Shown here: in pieces, positions 17,423 through 26,429 of the stretch | Numbering within the stretch: position 1 is the first letter of the stretch | Layout of the letters: each line of letters opens with the position of its first letter | From: CAZFGK01 sp964518635 | GTDB taxonomy: Bacteria; Zixibacteria; MSB-5A5; GN15; FEB-12 | Reading direction: 5' to 3' | Assembly (NCBI GenBank): GCA_964518635.1 | Contig: CAZFGK010000017.1 | Span: forward strand, 12,227-76,226 | DNA length: 64,000 bases | The notes under the pieces: generated by a model | Databases searched by the model: none | Told to the model about the DNA's origin: nothing | Seen by the model: only the letters and a program-made list of their open reading frames with translations | Made by a program: the position numbers and the translations under genes

Positions 17423-18855
17423 GCCAGCGTTGTCTTTCGAATAGTTTCAAGCAGCGGTTGCTTGAGATAGGTGATCGAACCAGCCCCGATGAGCAGCACG
17501 GCATCCCCGCGCTTCAGATGTGGCACCACTGCAGCAATGGCATGATCTTTGGTACCCACGCAGGTAAATCTCTTTCCACCCTGTCGGACTGATTCATCTC
17601 GAATGATTTCAGAAGTCACTCCGGGAATTGCGACTTCACGAGCGGGATAGATATCTGTAAGGAAGACCTCATCAGCGATATCAAGCGCAGTCGCAAAGTC
17701 TTTGACGAAATCCCTCGTACGGGAATACAGATGTGGCTGGAAGACTGCGACAATTCGTCGACCGAGTGTCTCTTTCGCGGTAGTCAGCGTGGCGCGAATC
17801 TCAGTCGGGTGGTGGGCGTAGTCGTCGATGACCAGCACACTATTCTCTTCCCCGATAATTTCGAATCGACGGCCCACTCCGGTAAAGTCACGGAGAGCAT
17901 CGGTAATCGTAAGAAATGGAATGTCCAATTCAAACGTAGCTGCAATCGCAGCGAGGGCATTCGCAACATTGTGTCGACCCGGCACTCGCAGGATGACTTC
18001 GCCGAGCGGATTGCCGCGACGGAAAACAGTGAACCGACTGCGTCCCATCTCATATTTGACATCTACAGCGCGATAGTCGGCATCTACTGAAAATCCGAAT
18101 GTGTGAGTAGGTCTTGCAATTTTCGAGCGAATCGAAGCAATGGCCGGATCATCCGCCGAGGCAATCACCGCGCCAAAAAATGGAACACGATTCATGTAGG
18201 TCAGAAATGATTCTTTGATTTCGTCAAAGTCGCGATAACAGTCGAGGTGATCCGCTTCGATATTCAGTACGACTGCCATCGAGGGGAACATCGCCAGAAA
18301 TGATTTGTCGTATTCATCCGCTTCAGCTACAAGATACTGCCCACTTCCGAGAGTGGCTCCTGTGCCAAGTTCGGCAACGACTCCGCCCACAATCAGCGTC
18401 GGATTCTGATTCGCAACGCGGAGAATGCGTCCGATCATTGATGTCGTCGTGGTCTTGCCGTGTGTACCGGCGATGCCGATGGAGAATTTTAATCGCATCA
18501 GTTCGCCGAGCATCTCGGCCCTTTTGATAACCGGAATACTGCGGCGTCGCGCTTCCACTACTTCGGGATTTGCTTCACCGACTGCAGAAGAGATCACGAC
18601 GACATCGGCATCTGCGACCTGATCTGCCTGATGTGACGGATAGACTTCGACACCGATTTTTTCGAGATACTGCGTCATCTCGCTTGGAACAGCATCTGAA
18701 CCACGAACTTGATAGCCCAGGTTGTGAAGAATTTCGGCGATGCCGGACATCCCCGCTCCGCCAATGCCGATGAAATAGAGGCGTTGCATTTTGCCGAACA
18801 TGCGTTCTCGCTCCGCGAATTGACGTGGTTCAATGAGAAGTGCGGTCTTGCTCAC
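17419..18855 (-). CDS. murC: UDP-N-acetylmuramate--L-alanine ligase
   Basis: A Mur ligase with the MurC signature YFIGIGGAGMSGIAEIL, the ATP loop GTHGKTTTTSMI and DDYAHHPTEI. It adds L-Ala to UDP-MurNAc. The chosen GTG at 18855 gives 478 residues, overlaps the murG TGA by 4 nt (GTGA) and has GGGAG 8 nt upstream; an ATG 48 nt further upstream in the same frame lies inside murG and would add an unconserved leader. Confidence 0.97.
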   Translation of the reverse strand: MSKTALLIEPRQFAERERMFGKMQRLYFIGIGGAGMSGIAEILHNLGYQVRGSDAVPSEMTQYLEKIGVEVYPSHQADQVADADVVVISSAVGEANPEVVEARRRSIPVIKRAEMLGELMRLKFSIGIAGTHGKTTTTSMIGRILRVANQNPTLIVGGVVAELGTGATLGSGQYLVAEADEYDKSFLAMFPSMAVVLNIEADHLDCYRDFDEIKESFLTYMNRVPFFGAVIASADDPAIASIRSKIARPTHTFGFSVDADYRAVDVKYEMGRSRFTVFRRGNPLGEVILRVPGRHNVANALAAIAATFELDIPFLTITDALRDFTGVGRRFEIIGEENSVLVIDDYAHHPTEIRATLTTAKETLGRRIVAVFQPHLYSRTRDFVKDFATALDIADEVFLTDIYPAREVAIPGVTSEIIRDESVRQGGKRFTCVGTKDHAIAAVVPHLKRGDAVLLIGAGSITYLKQPLLETIRKTTLA

Positions 18856-19994
18856 GACTGCGCTCCCTTCTTCTGGTCGATCACCTGTAGAATCTCCTGA
18901 CAAATAAGCTCGGTCGCCGACGTTCTCTTGTTTGTTCGCTCATTCATCTGTGTTCGCATGCGGGAAGCTTCACCGCTCTCAAGCATGGCGAGTGCCTCCT
19001 GCACCGGTTGACGATGCTGGAGTTCGGATTCGAGACAGACTTTGAGGTCTCCTCGTTTTTCTGCCGCGCGCGCATTGTGCTCTTGATGATTCGCAGCAGC
19101 CATCGGATACGGAATCGCGAGCGCGGGGAGAGCTGCGGCTTCGAGCTCCGCAAGAGTGAGTGCACCGGCGCGACAGATTGCGACATCTGCAGAGCGATAA
19201 AGTGGAGCCATCTCTGTGGCAAACGGGAAGAGGGTGTGAGTCCGACCGATTTCACCCGCTTGTGCGACTACATCCGTATAGTCCCTTTCCCCCGTTTGCC
19301 AGAGGAGTTTTATGTCTTCTGAGAGTGTCTTTGAATTGAGAGCGCGAAGTACTGCCTGATTAATCGCGCGTGCCCCCTGACTGCCGCCAAGAATCAGGAT
19401 GACTGTTGCATTTTCAGAAAAGCCGAATTTTGCACGAGCATCTTCACGCGTGATCGAGTTAAGATTCAAGCGAACTGGATTTCCAAATTCACGAATCACT
19501 TCATCTCGAACCGACAAATGAGATTTTACTTCTGCAAATGCCGTGAAGATACGTGCCGCATGCGAAGCTGCCTTTCGTGTCGAAAGTCCCGGCCAGGAAT
19601 TCTGCTCCTGGATCACATACGGAATTCGCAACTGGCGTGCCGCAGTCAGCACTGGCAACGAGACATACCCTCCCGTGCCAACGACCACATCCGGCTTGAA
19701 TTCAAGAAGTGCTTTCTTTGCAATTTGAATCGATCGCAGATAGTGCCATGGCACCAGCAGATTGCTCAAGAGAAAGCGACGCACGAGACCACGAACGGGG
19801 AGTGTGATGAGCTGATACTGATGCTGTTCACGCTGACGATATTCGATTCCACGAGTCGTTCCGAAGAAGAGCTTTTTGAAACCGCCCGGTTCACACCAGG
19901 ATGCAAGTTTTTCGCAGATAGCAACGGCAGGATAGAAATGTCCGCCGGTTCCACCACCGGCAAATGCAACGCGAAGTTCACGACGAAGGTTCAT
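18852..19994 (-). CDS. murG: UDP-GlcNAc--undecaprenyl-PP-MurNAc-pentapeptide GlcNAc transferase
   Basis: A 380-residue GT28 transferase with FAGGGTGGHFYPAVAI at residue 10, LGGSQGARAIN in the middle and the nucleotide-sugar segment CRAGALTLAELEAAALPALAIPYP. It makes lipid II from lipid I on the inner face of the membrane. It overlaps ftsW (ATGA) and murC (GTGA). Confidence 0.98.
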   Translation of the reverse strand: MNLRRELRVAFAGGGTGGHFYPAVAICEKLASWCEPGGFKKLFFGTTRGIEYRQREQHQYQLITLPVRGLVRRFLLSNLLVPWHYLRSIQIAKKALLEFKPDVVVGTGGYVSLPVLTAARQLRIPYVIQEQNSWPGLSTRKAASHAARIFTAFAEVKSHLSVRDEVIREFGNPVRLNLNSITREDARAKFGFSENATVILILGGSQGARAINQAVLRALNSKTLSEDIKLLWQTGERDYTDVVAQAGEIGRTHTLFPFATEMAPLYRSADVAICRAGALTLAELEAAALPALAIPYPMAAANHQEHNARAAEKRGDLKVCLESELQHRQPVQEALAMLESGEASRMRTQMNERTNKRTSATELICQEILQVIDQKKGAQS

Positions 19995-21088
19995 CGCTCT
20001 GACCTCGCTGACAAATTATAGAGAATTGCAACCGCTGAGCTCGATACGAGTAACGACGACCCGCCATAGGAGAAAAATGGCAGCGCGATTCCGATAACCG
20101 GCAACATGGCCGTGACCATGCCGACATTAATCGCAATACTGACAAAGAGCATCCAGGTCATACCGGCGGCGAGGAGGAACCCAAATCGATCCGGCTGACG
20201 AAGCGCAATCGACATGCCGCGCCACAAGAGAAGCACGAATGCAACAAGCACTACGAGCATGCCGATCAAGCCGATCTCTTCCCCCATTGAGGCGAAAACA
20301 AAATCGGTATGCGGATACGGCAGAAAGAAAAGCTTCGCGATCCCCTGTCCGATCCCTTCACCGGTGATCCCGCCATTTCCAAGTGCAATCGCCGCCTGTT
20401 TCACCTGATGAATGTCGCTCGACAACGGATCGGTTGCGGAGGCAAGGAAATGATCGACGCGTGATTTCTTATACCCGAAGATGAAGACCGTAACATACCC
20501 CATCACCATTGCAGGGACTGTTGCGACCAACAGATGTTTCCATCTCACCCCTGCTAGAAAGAAGACACCAAGCACTGTTAAGAGAGTGACAATCACGGAA
20601 CCCAATGCCGGCTGTTCAAATACGAGCAGCAGACCAATACCGATAAGTGGTGCGTACGGCAGGAGAAGCCCTCGTGGTCGACTCACATCCCGATGCGGCT
20701 GTGCCAACGAGAAGGCCAGATAGATCACGAGGAGAAATTTGAAAAACTCAGCGGGTTGCACACTGAATGGACCGATCATCAGCCAGCGTTGAGCTTCGTT
20801 GCGCGCTGGCATGAAGAAGACCGCAATGAGCATCAACAATGTCACAAACAAAGCCGGAACGCTATAGACTGACCATCGACGAAGATCAATGCGTGAGATC
20901 CATAAGAATACACCGATCGACACCCCCACCCAGATCAGCTGACTCTTCATGAAGTGCCAATTTGATCCATATCTGCTCTCAGCGAGAACCGACGATGCAG
21001 AATAGATCATAACCAGACCGCCAAGCATAAGCAGAGCGTAGACCCAGAGAAGGAAATCATCATGTGTTCGATCAGCGAACCTTTTCAT
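19991..21088 (-). CDS. ftsW: SEDS peptidoglycan glycosyltransferase FtsW
   Basis: A 365-residue polytopic protein of the SEDS family with about ten hydrophobic segments, MIYSASSVLA in the first helix region and the conserved LPYPHTDFVFASMGEEIG loop near residue 260. It polymerises lipid II at the septum together with the FtsI transpeptidase encoded upstream. The start overlaps murD by 17 nt. Confidence 0.96.
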   Translation of the reverse strand: MKRFADRTHDDFLLWVYALLMLGGLVMIYSASSVLAESRYGSNWHFMKSQLIWVGVSIGVFLWISRIDLRRWSVYSVPALFVTLLMLIAVFFMPARNEAQRWLMIGPFSVQPAEFFKFLLVIYLAFSLAQPHRDVSRPRGLLLPYAPLIGIGLLLVFEQPALGSVIVTLLTVLGVFFLAGVRWKHLLVATVPAMVMGYVTVFIFGYKKSRVDHFLASATDPLSSDIHQVKQAAIALGNGGITGEGIGQGIAKLFFLPYPHTDFVFASMGEEIGLIGMLVVLVAFVLLLWRGMSIALRQPDRFGFLLAAGMTWMLFVSIAINVGMVTAMLPVIGIALPFFSYGGSSLLVSSSAVAILYNLSARSER

Positions 21089-22460
21089 GATTCCCCTCTG
21101 TATAGCTCGGTCGCACGAGGCGCATCACTGCCTCTTTGTATTTTACGCCTCGCTCCTCATAATTTTCAAACATGTCAAACGAGGAACAGGCAGGTGAAAG
21201 CAGGACTGCCATACCCGACTTTGCCAATTCATGCGCCGTAGCGACTGCTTCGTCGAGTGAGTTCGCAAATTGTGTCGGAAAATTCTTGCCAAGTTCATCG
21301 AAAATCCGAAAACGGGCTTCACCAATTGCGATGATTCGCTCTATTTTCCCTCGCCCGGCATCGATTAGAGGCGCGTATGGTGCTCCTTTGTCACGACCAC
21401 CCGCAATCAGAACCGTCGGCTTCTTCATCGCGCGGAGTGCATAGATAACCGAGTCTACGTTGGTCGCTTTGGAGTCATTGATATACTCAACGCCATCGAT
21501 AGTGGCGACAAATTCGATACGATGCTCGACGCCGGCAAAAGAAGTGAGAGTCGAAGCGATGCTGTTCGTATCGATTCCGGCGGCTCGGACGATCAATGCT
21601 GCAGCTGCCGCATTTTGCAGGTTGTGTTCACCCGGAATACGAATCGCATCAGTTGGACAGATCGGCTGAAAACTCCCGTTCACCAGAAAGCCGAGATGCC
21701 CACTTCGCACTACGGCTTCGGCTGCTGTGTGTGGCTGCGTTGAGAATCTTTGTACCTGCGCCGCACTCTTTGGAGAATCGGCAAGTGTCTCTTTGTCATC
21801 GGCGTTGAGTATGAAGGTGTCGGCGGCGGTCTGATTTTCAGTAATACGGTACTTCGCCTGACGATATCCTGCGTACCCACCATGATACTCGAGATGATCA
21901 GGTGAAAAATTCAGAATCGCTGCAATCTTTGGATGAAAGTCAGCGATGACCGATAACTGAAAACTTGAAACTTCCAGAACAACAATGGACTGATCGGTTG
22001 TTTCTGCTGCGAATGATGATAGTGGGAGACCGATATTTCCACCGACAAAAGTCTGCCGTCCACTCGCTTTGCAGATTTCACCGACAAGGGTTGTGGTCGT
22101 GCTCTTTCCATTCGTCCCAGTGATGGCGATCACCGTTCCACGAGTCTCCCACCAGCCGAATTCCAGTTCAGAAAAAATCGGCAGACCCCGTTTGCGGGCC
22201 TCGACCAGAATCGGCAATGACAGCGGCACACCCGGTGAGAGGACCAGAAAATCCATTGAGAGAAGCTTGTCTGAATGTTCACCACTTTCGTAGGGGATTC
22301 CATTCGCTTTTAACTCTGCAATAGCTGCAGCCACTTTCTCAGGACGTGCGGCATCGGAGACAAACGGCATCCCGCCACGCAATTGTGCAAGATGCGCCGC
22401 AGCAAGCCCCGAGCGAGCCATGCCAAGTATGCCGATCTTTCTGCCTTCTATTCTGCTCAT
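21072..22460 (-). CDS. murD: UDP-N-acetylmuramoylalanine--D-glutamate ligase
   Basis: A 462-residue Mur ligase: N-terminal Rossmann domain (ILGMARSGLAAAHLA), ATP loop ITGTNGKSTTTTLV and the MurD-type C-terminal region YINDSKATNVDSVIYAL and LLSPACSSFDMFENYEERG. It adds D-Glu to UDP-MurNAc-L-Ala. The start overlaps the mraY stop (ATGA). Confidence 0.98.
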   Translation of the reverse strand: MSRIEGRKIGILGMARSGLAAAHLAQLRGGMPFVSDAARPEKVAAAIAELKANGIPYESGEHSDKLLSMDFLVLSPGVPLSLPILVEARKRGLPIFSELEFGWWETRGTVIAITGTNGKSTTTTLVGEICKASGRQTFVGGNIGLPLSSFAAETTDQSIVVLEVSSFQLSVIADFHPKIAAILNFSPDHLEYHGGYAGYRQAKYRITENQTAADTFILNADDKETLADSPKSAAQVQRFSTQPHTAAEAVVRSGHLGFLVNGSFQPICPTDAIRIPGEHNLQNAAAAALIVRAAGIDTNSIASTLTSFAGVEHRIEFVATIDGVEYINDSKATNVDSVIYALRAMKKPTVLIAGGRDKGAPYAPLIDAGRGKIERIIAIGEARFRIFDELGKNFPTQFANSLDEAVATAHELAKSGMAVLLSPACSSFDMFENYEERGVKYKEAVMRLVRPSYTEGNHEKVR

Positions 22461-23545
22461 CGTATTTTCAATGTGGCTAAGGTCATCAGGGCACAGACGA
22501 TGCCGACAATCCAGAATCGTATCACGACTTTGGATTCAGCCCATCCGGAAAGTTCAAAATGATGGTGTAACGGTGCCATCTTGAAGACACGCTGCTTGTT
22601 TCGGTAGCGATATGAGAGAATCTGGATGATCACCGAGAGGGCGTTGATTACAAAGACTCCGCCGACTAAGCCGAGCAACAGCTCTTTTTTCACCAGTACT
22701 GCAATGGCACCGAGTGCCCCGCCAAGAGCAAGTGAACCCGTATCCCCCATGAAGACCTGCGCGGGATGGCAATTGAACCAGAGAAAACCAAGCGCAGCTC
22801 CGAGCACCGCGCCGCAGAAGACGGTCAGTTCACCAGTACCCGGCAGATATTCGATCTGCAGATAATGTGAATAGTCAAGTCGACCGGAGACATAGACCAA
22901 TCCGGCAAAGGCGACAAAACAGAATGCAATGAGTCCGATGGCGAGACCATCAAGTCCGTCAGTCAGATTCACGGCATTTGATGTCGCAGTGATCACTACT
23001 ACAATAAATGGAGCGTAGAGAATGCCGAGATTAAGGACGTAGTCTTTGAAAAATGGAATCGACGTTGTCCCATCATACGCCGATGACGGCGCAAAACTAA
23101 GAATGGCACCAGCAAACAATGAACCGACTAAGAGTTGCCCGAGGAGTTTACGCTTCGCAACAAGTCCACCGCGGACTTTCTTGATAGATTTCAGATAGTC
23201 ATCGTAGAAGCCGAGCATCCCCAGCGAAGCAGTGATGATCATCACTGACTGAATGTAAAAATTTGTCAGATTGGCCCAGAGTAATGTCGGCAGCAGGATG
23301 GAGATGAGAATGAGCATCCCCCCCATCGTCGGCGTACCGGCTTTCTTCTGGTGAGTGGACGGCCCTTCTTCACGAATACTCTCACCAATTTGCAGGCGTT
23401 GTAGCCATTTGATGAATGTCGGTCCGAAGAGAAGCGAGATCAGCAGTGCCGTGATCGCTGCTCCTGCGGAACGAAAGGTGATATAGCGAAAGAGATTGAA
23501 TCCGGTGAACAACTCAGTGAGCGGCGCAGCAAGATGATAGAACAT
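22457..23545 (-). CDS. mraY: phospho-N-acetylmuramoyl-pentapeptide transferase
   Basis: A 362-residue membrane enzyme with about ten helices and the MraY signatures GTPTMGG, the Asp-rich NLTDGLDGLAIG and the HHHFE motif in MAPLHHHFELSGW. It transfers phospho-MurNAc-pentapeptide to undecaprenyl phosphate to form lipid I. Start and murF stop share one base (TAATG). Confidence 0.98.
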   Translation of the reverse strand: MFYHLAAPLTELFTGFNLFRYITFRSAGAAITALLISLLFGPTFIKWLQRLQIGESIREEGPSTHQKKAGTPTMGGMLILISILLPTLLWANLTNFYIQSVMIITASLGMLGFYDDYLKSIKKVRGGLVAKRKLLGQLLVGSLFAGAILSFAPSSAYDGTTSIPFFKDYVLNLGILYAPFIVVVITATSNAVNLTDGLDGLAIGLIAFCFVAFAGLVYVSGRLDYSHYLQIEYLPGTGELTVFCGAVLGAALGFLWFNCHPAQVFMGDTGSLALGGALGAIAVLVKKELLLGLVGGVFVINALSVIIQILSYRYRNKQRVFKMAPLHHHFELSGWAESKVVIRFWIVGIVCALMTLATLKIR

Positions 23546-24933
23546 TATCGCACCGCTCCCTGCGGCTGAACCGCGGCACGAAGGATCGGGAGTATTCTTT
23601 CAAGAGCGGCGCCACGTGACCCCTTGAGATAGATCAGATCGCCGCCTTGCAGGCGTGCAATTGCATCTTGTGCTTTTTCTATCGAAGGACAACGAACAAC
23701 TGCATTTCGAGACATTCCGGAAGCAATTGCCGCCGATGAAATTTCATCCGCCAGCATTCCAACAGTAATCAACAGGTCAAGATTTGTGCCAGCGATGAAT
23801 TTTCCCATCTCAGCGTGATAGCGAATCTCATCGACACCAAGTTCACGCATATCGCCGAGAATCGCGACCCTGCGAGATGCTGGCATCGCGAGAATCGTCT
23901 CCAAACCGGATTGCATTGATGCCGGATTTGCATTGTAGCAATCGACGATCACCTGCCAATTCCCGATCTGTTCGATCTCACCACGCATTGGTGCGGTGGT
24001 GAATCGCAAAGCGGCGGTATCAACAGAATCAAAAGAATACCCAAGGACACGAACACCGGCATAGGCGGCGAGAAGATTTAGTACCTGATGCTTCCCAAAC
24101 AGATTGATGACAAATTGATGCGAGTTGATCTTGACTCGCGTCTTCCCAGAGCGATCAACTTCAATCTGTGTCGGATGAATGTCGGAAGACGGTGCAAGTC
24201 CGAAGGTCAGAACATCCTTGCGAATCGCGCGAGCACGATCCGCAATCTCCTCCGCGACAATCACCGGCCCCGGAGAGACTGCTCGCACCAGTTCTAATTC
24301 TTCGGCAAGCACACCCTCCCACGACCCCAGATGTTCCAGGTGTGAGACTGCGACATTGGTAATCACCGCGGCATGTGGACTCACGACAGGAATCAGTTCA
24401 CGCATTTCACCGGTAATCGACACACCCATTTCGATCACCGCCGCTTTTGTTTCTTTAGGCATCGCAAAGAATGCCAACGGTGCACCAAAGAGATTGTTCA
24501 GATTCCCGGGCGACATGAATGACTTCGTTTCAACTGCCTGAAGCAGTCGACCAGCCATCTCTTTGGTCGTTGTCTTTCCGTTCGAGCCGCTGATACCGAG
24601 ACGTTTCGGCGCGACCTGATCTCGATACCAGATCGCAAGAGTGCGGAAGGCCTGATTCGTATCTTCAACCGCTACAACCGGCGTTGATTGATCAATCTGA
24701 TGTATTCTCTCAAAATTTCCTCGAACGACGATTCCACTGGCGCCGTTGCGAAGTGCCGATTCGATGAAATCATGTCCATCGGTTCGATCACCACGCACGG
24801 CAAAGAACAGTTCCCCCGATTTGATCGTGCGACTGTCGATTGATACACCGCTAAACTGCGTTGAAGCCGCGGTCGTGTTGTAGAGGGTGCCGTGAACGAT
24901 TGATGCAAGCCGGTCGAAGCGCATGCTGATCAT
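23545..24933 (-). CDS. murF: UDP-N-acetylmuramoyl-tripeptide--D-alanyl-D-alanine ligase
   Basis: A 462-residue Mur ligase with GVSIDSRTIKSGELFFAVRG near the N-terminus, ATP loop ISGSNGKTTTKEM and DCYNANPASMQSGL, diagnostic for MurF. It adds D-Ala-D-Ala to the UDP-MurNAc tripeptide. The start overlaps murE by 4 nt; a second in-frame ATG three codons later is an alternative. Confidence 0.97.
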   Translation of the reverse strand: MISMRFDRLASIVHGTLYNTTAASTQFSGVSIDSRTIKSGELFFAVRGDRTDGHDFIESALRNGASGIVVRGNFERIHQIDQSTPVVAVEDTNQAFRTLAIWYRDQVAPKRLGISGSNGKTTTKEMAGRLLQAVETKSFMSPGNLNNLFGAPLAFFAMPKETKAAVIEMGVSITGEMRELIPVVSPHAAVITNVAVSHLEHLGSWEGVLAEELELVRAVSPGPVIVAEEIADRARAIRKDVLTFGLAPSSDIHPTQIEVDRSGKTRVKINSHQFVINLFGKHQVLNLLAAYAGVRVLGYSFDSVDTAALRFTTAPMRGEIEQIGNWQVIVDCYNANPASMQSGLETILAMPASRRVAILGDMRELGVDEIRYHAEMGKFIAGTNLDLLITVGMLADEISSAAIASGMSRNAVVRCPSIEKAQDAIARLQGGDLIYLKGSRGAALERILPILRAAVQPQGAVR

Positions 24934-26429
24934 ACACGCCTCCCACTCGTTGCAGTTACAAAACCAAGTTCACCCAGTGATCGTTCGGCTTCCCGTTCAT
25001 CAAGAAAAGGATGCTTCACTCCCTGAATTTCCTGATATGGCTCCGCACCTTTACCAGCGATCAAGACCGCATCCCCCGGTTTTGCAAGACGAAGAATTGC
25101 ATCAATCGCGGCGCGTCGATCAGGAATGGTCGCCGCGACATTCTTCCCAAGTCCCGGCTTGATATCTTCGATAATCGCCAGAGGATCTTCGCTGCGCGGA
25201 TTGTCAGAGGTGACCACGACGATATCCGCGGCATCGCACGCTGCTTTCCCCATGATCGGACGCTTTCCTTTGTCTCGATCTCCGCCACATCCAAAGAGAA
25301 GCAGCACGCGACCTGCGACAAGCTCTCGTGTCGTCGCAACGAGAGAGCAGATCGCATCCGGAGTGTGCGCATAATCGACGTAGACCGCAAAGGGCTGCCC
25401 CATTACGATCGGCTGCAAACGTCCGGCGAGTGGTTTGAGCGATTCGAGCCCGCGTACGACTGAGTCAAGATCGACACCACTTCCCAATCCACCTGCAGCA
25501 GCGGCAAGAGCATTGATCAGATTGAATCGCCCGGGTAACGCAAGTTGTACGGTTGCATTCCCCATAGGGGTGATCATGTCGAGCATGGTGCGATCAGGGC
25601 GCAACTCGAACCGTTCAGTGCGGACATCGGCACTCGGATTTTCGAGCGCGTAGGTAATGGTCGAGCATTGCAACCGAGAGAAAAGTGGTTTCCAGGCCGG
25701 TTCATCGAGATTAATCACCGCATAGGACAACTCACCACTTAAACGGTCAACGAGGAGTGCCTTTGCGGCAAAATACTCTTCCATTGTGCCATGAAAGTCG
25801 AGATGATCGCGAGTCAGATTCGTATAGACCGCGACCCGATAGTTCACATGATCAACTCGATGCAGGGCAAGGGCGTGACTTGATGTTTCGATCACTGCAT
25901 TGGTGCAGCGATTCTTGACCATCAGGAAAAAAAGCCGCTGAAGATCAAGCGACTCCGGCGTGGTACGGTCGGCTTCAAACACTTCCTGTCCGGTGTCGTA
26001 GCGAAGAGTCGAAACCAGGCCGACGGTCTTCCCTCTCGCTTTCAGAATTTCCCGAATGAAGAAGCTGGTGGTAGTCTTCCCGTTTGTTCCAGTCACACCA
26101 CAGACTTTGAGTTTTTCACCCGGGTAGTCGTAAAATTTCGCCGCGAGTTCTGCCAATGCAATGCGAACATCCGGTACCTGTACATAGGAGACATTTCCAA
26201 GAGACGAATCGAGTTTTTCAGCACTACCGACTACAGCAACCGCACCTCGGCTGATTGCATCTTTCGCAAATGCGAGCCCATCCTGCTTGAAACCCGGAAC
26301 CGCAACAAAGAGTGAGCTGGGGCGAATCTGACGGGAATCATATTCGATGTTCGTAATCTGCACGGAGGAATCGCCGTGTGTGACTGCACCCTGCATGCCG
26401 TCGATCAGTTCAGCAAGTGTCTTCACCAT
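24930..26429 (-). CDS. murE: UDP-N-acetylmuramoyl-tripeptide synthetase (meso-DAP type)
   Basis: A 499-residue Mur ligase with YDSRQIRPSSLFVAVPG, ATP loop GVTGTNGKTTTSFF and the substrate-selecting motif DNPR (in TSDNPRSEDP), which marks ligases that add meso-diaminopimelate rather than lysine. The wall is therefore predicted to be of the A1-gamma, Gram-negative type. The frame runs 29 codons further upstream into ftsI; the ATG at 26429, which overlaps the ftsI stop by 7 nt, is the sensible start. Confidence 0.97.
   Translation of the reverse strand: MVKTLAELIDGMQGAVTHGDSSVQITNIEYDSRQIRPSSLFVAVPGFKQDGLAFAKDAISRGAVAVVGSAEKLDSSLGNVSYVQVPDVRIALAELAAKFYDYPGEKLKVCGVTGTNGKTTTSFFIREILKARGKTVGLVSTLRYDTGQEVFEADRTTPESLDLQRLFFLMVKNRCTNAVIETSSHALALHRVDHVNYRVAVYTNLTRDHLDFHGTMEEYFAAKALLVDRLSGELSYAVINLDEPAWKPLFSRLQCSTITYALENPSADVRTERFELRPDRTMLDMITPMGNATVQLALPGRFNLINALAAAAGGLGSGVDLDSVVRGLESLKPLAGRLQPIVMGQPFAVYVDYAHTPDAICSLVATTRELVAGRVLLLFGCGGDRDKGKRPIMGKAACDAADIVVVTSDNPRSEDPLAIIEDIKPGLGKNVAATIPDRRAAIDAILRLAKPGDAVLIAGKGAEPYQEIQGVKHPFLDEREAERSLGELGFVTATSGRRV

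Noticed and set aside
19518..20021. 167-codon plus-strand frame opposite murG/ftsW
   Set aside because: Shadow frame over two conserved overlapping genes; composition is cysteine- and arginine-rich as expected from antisense translation.
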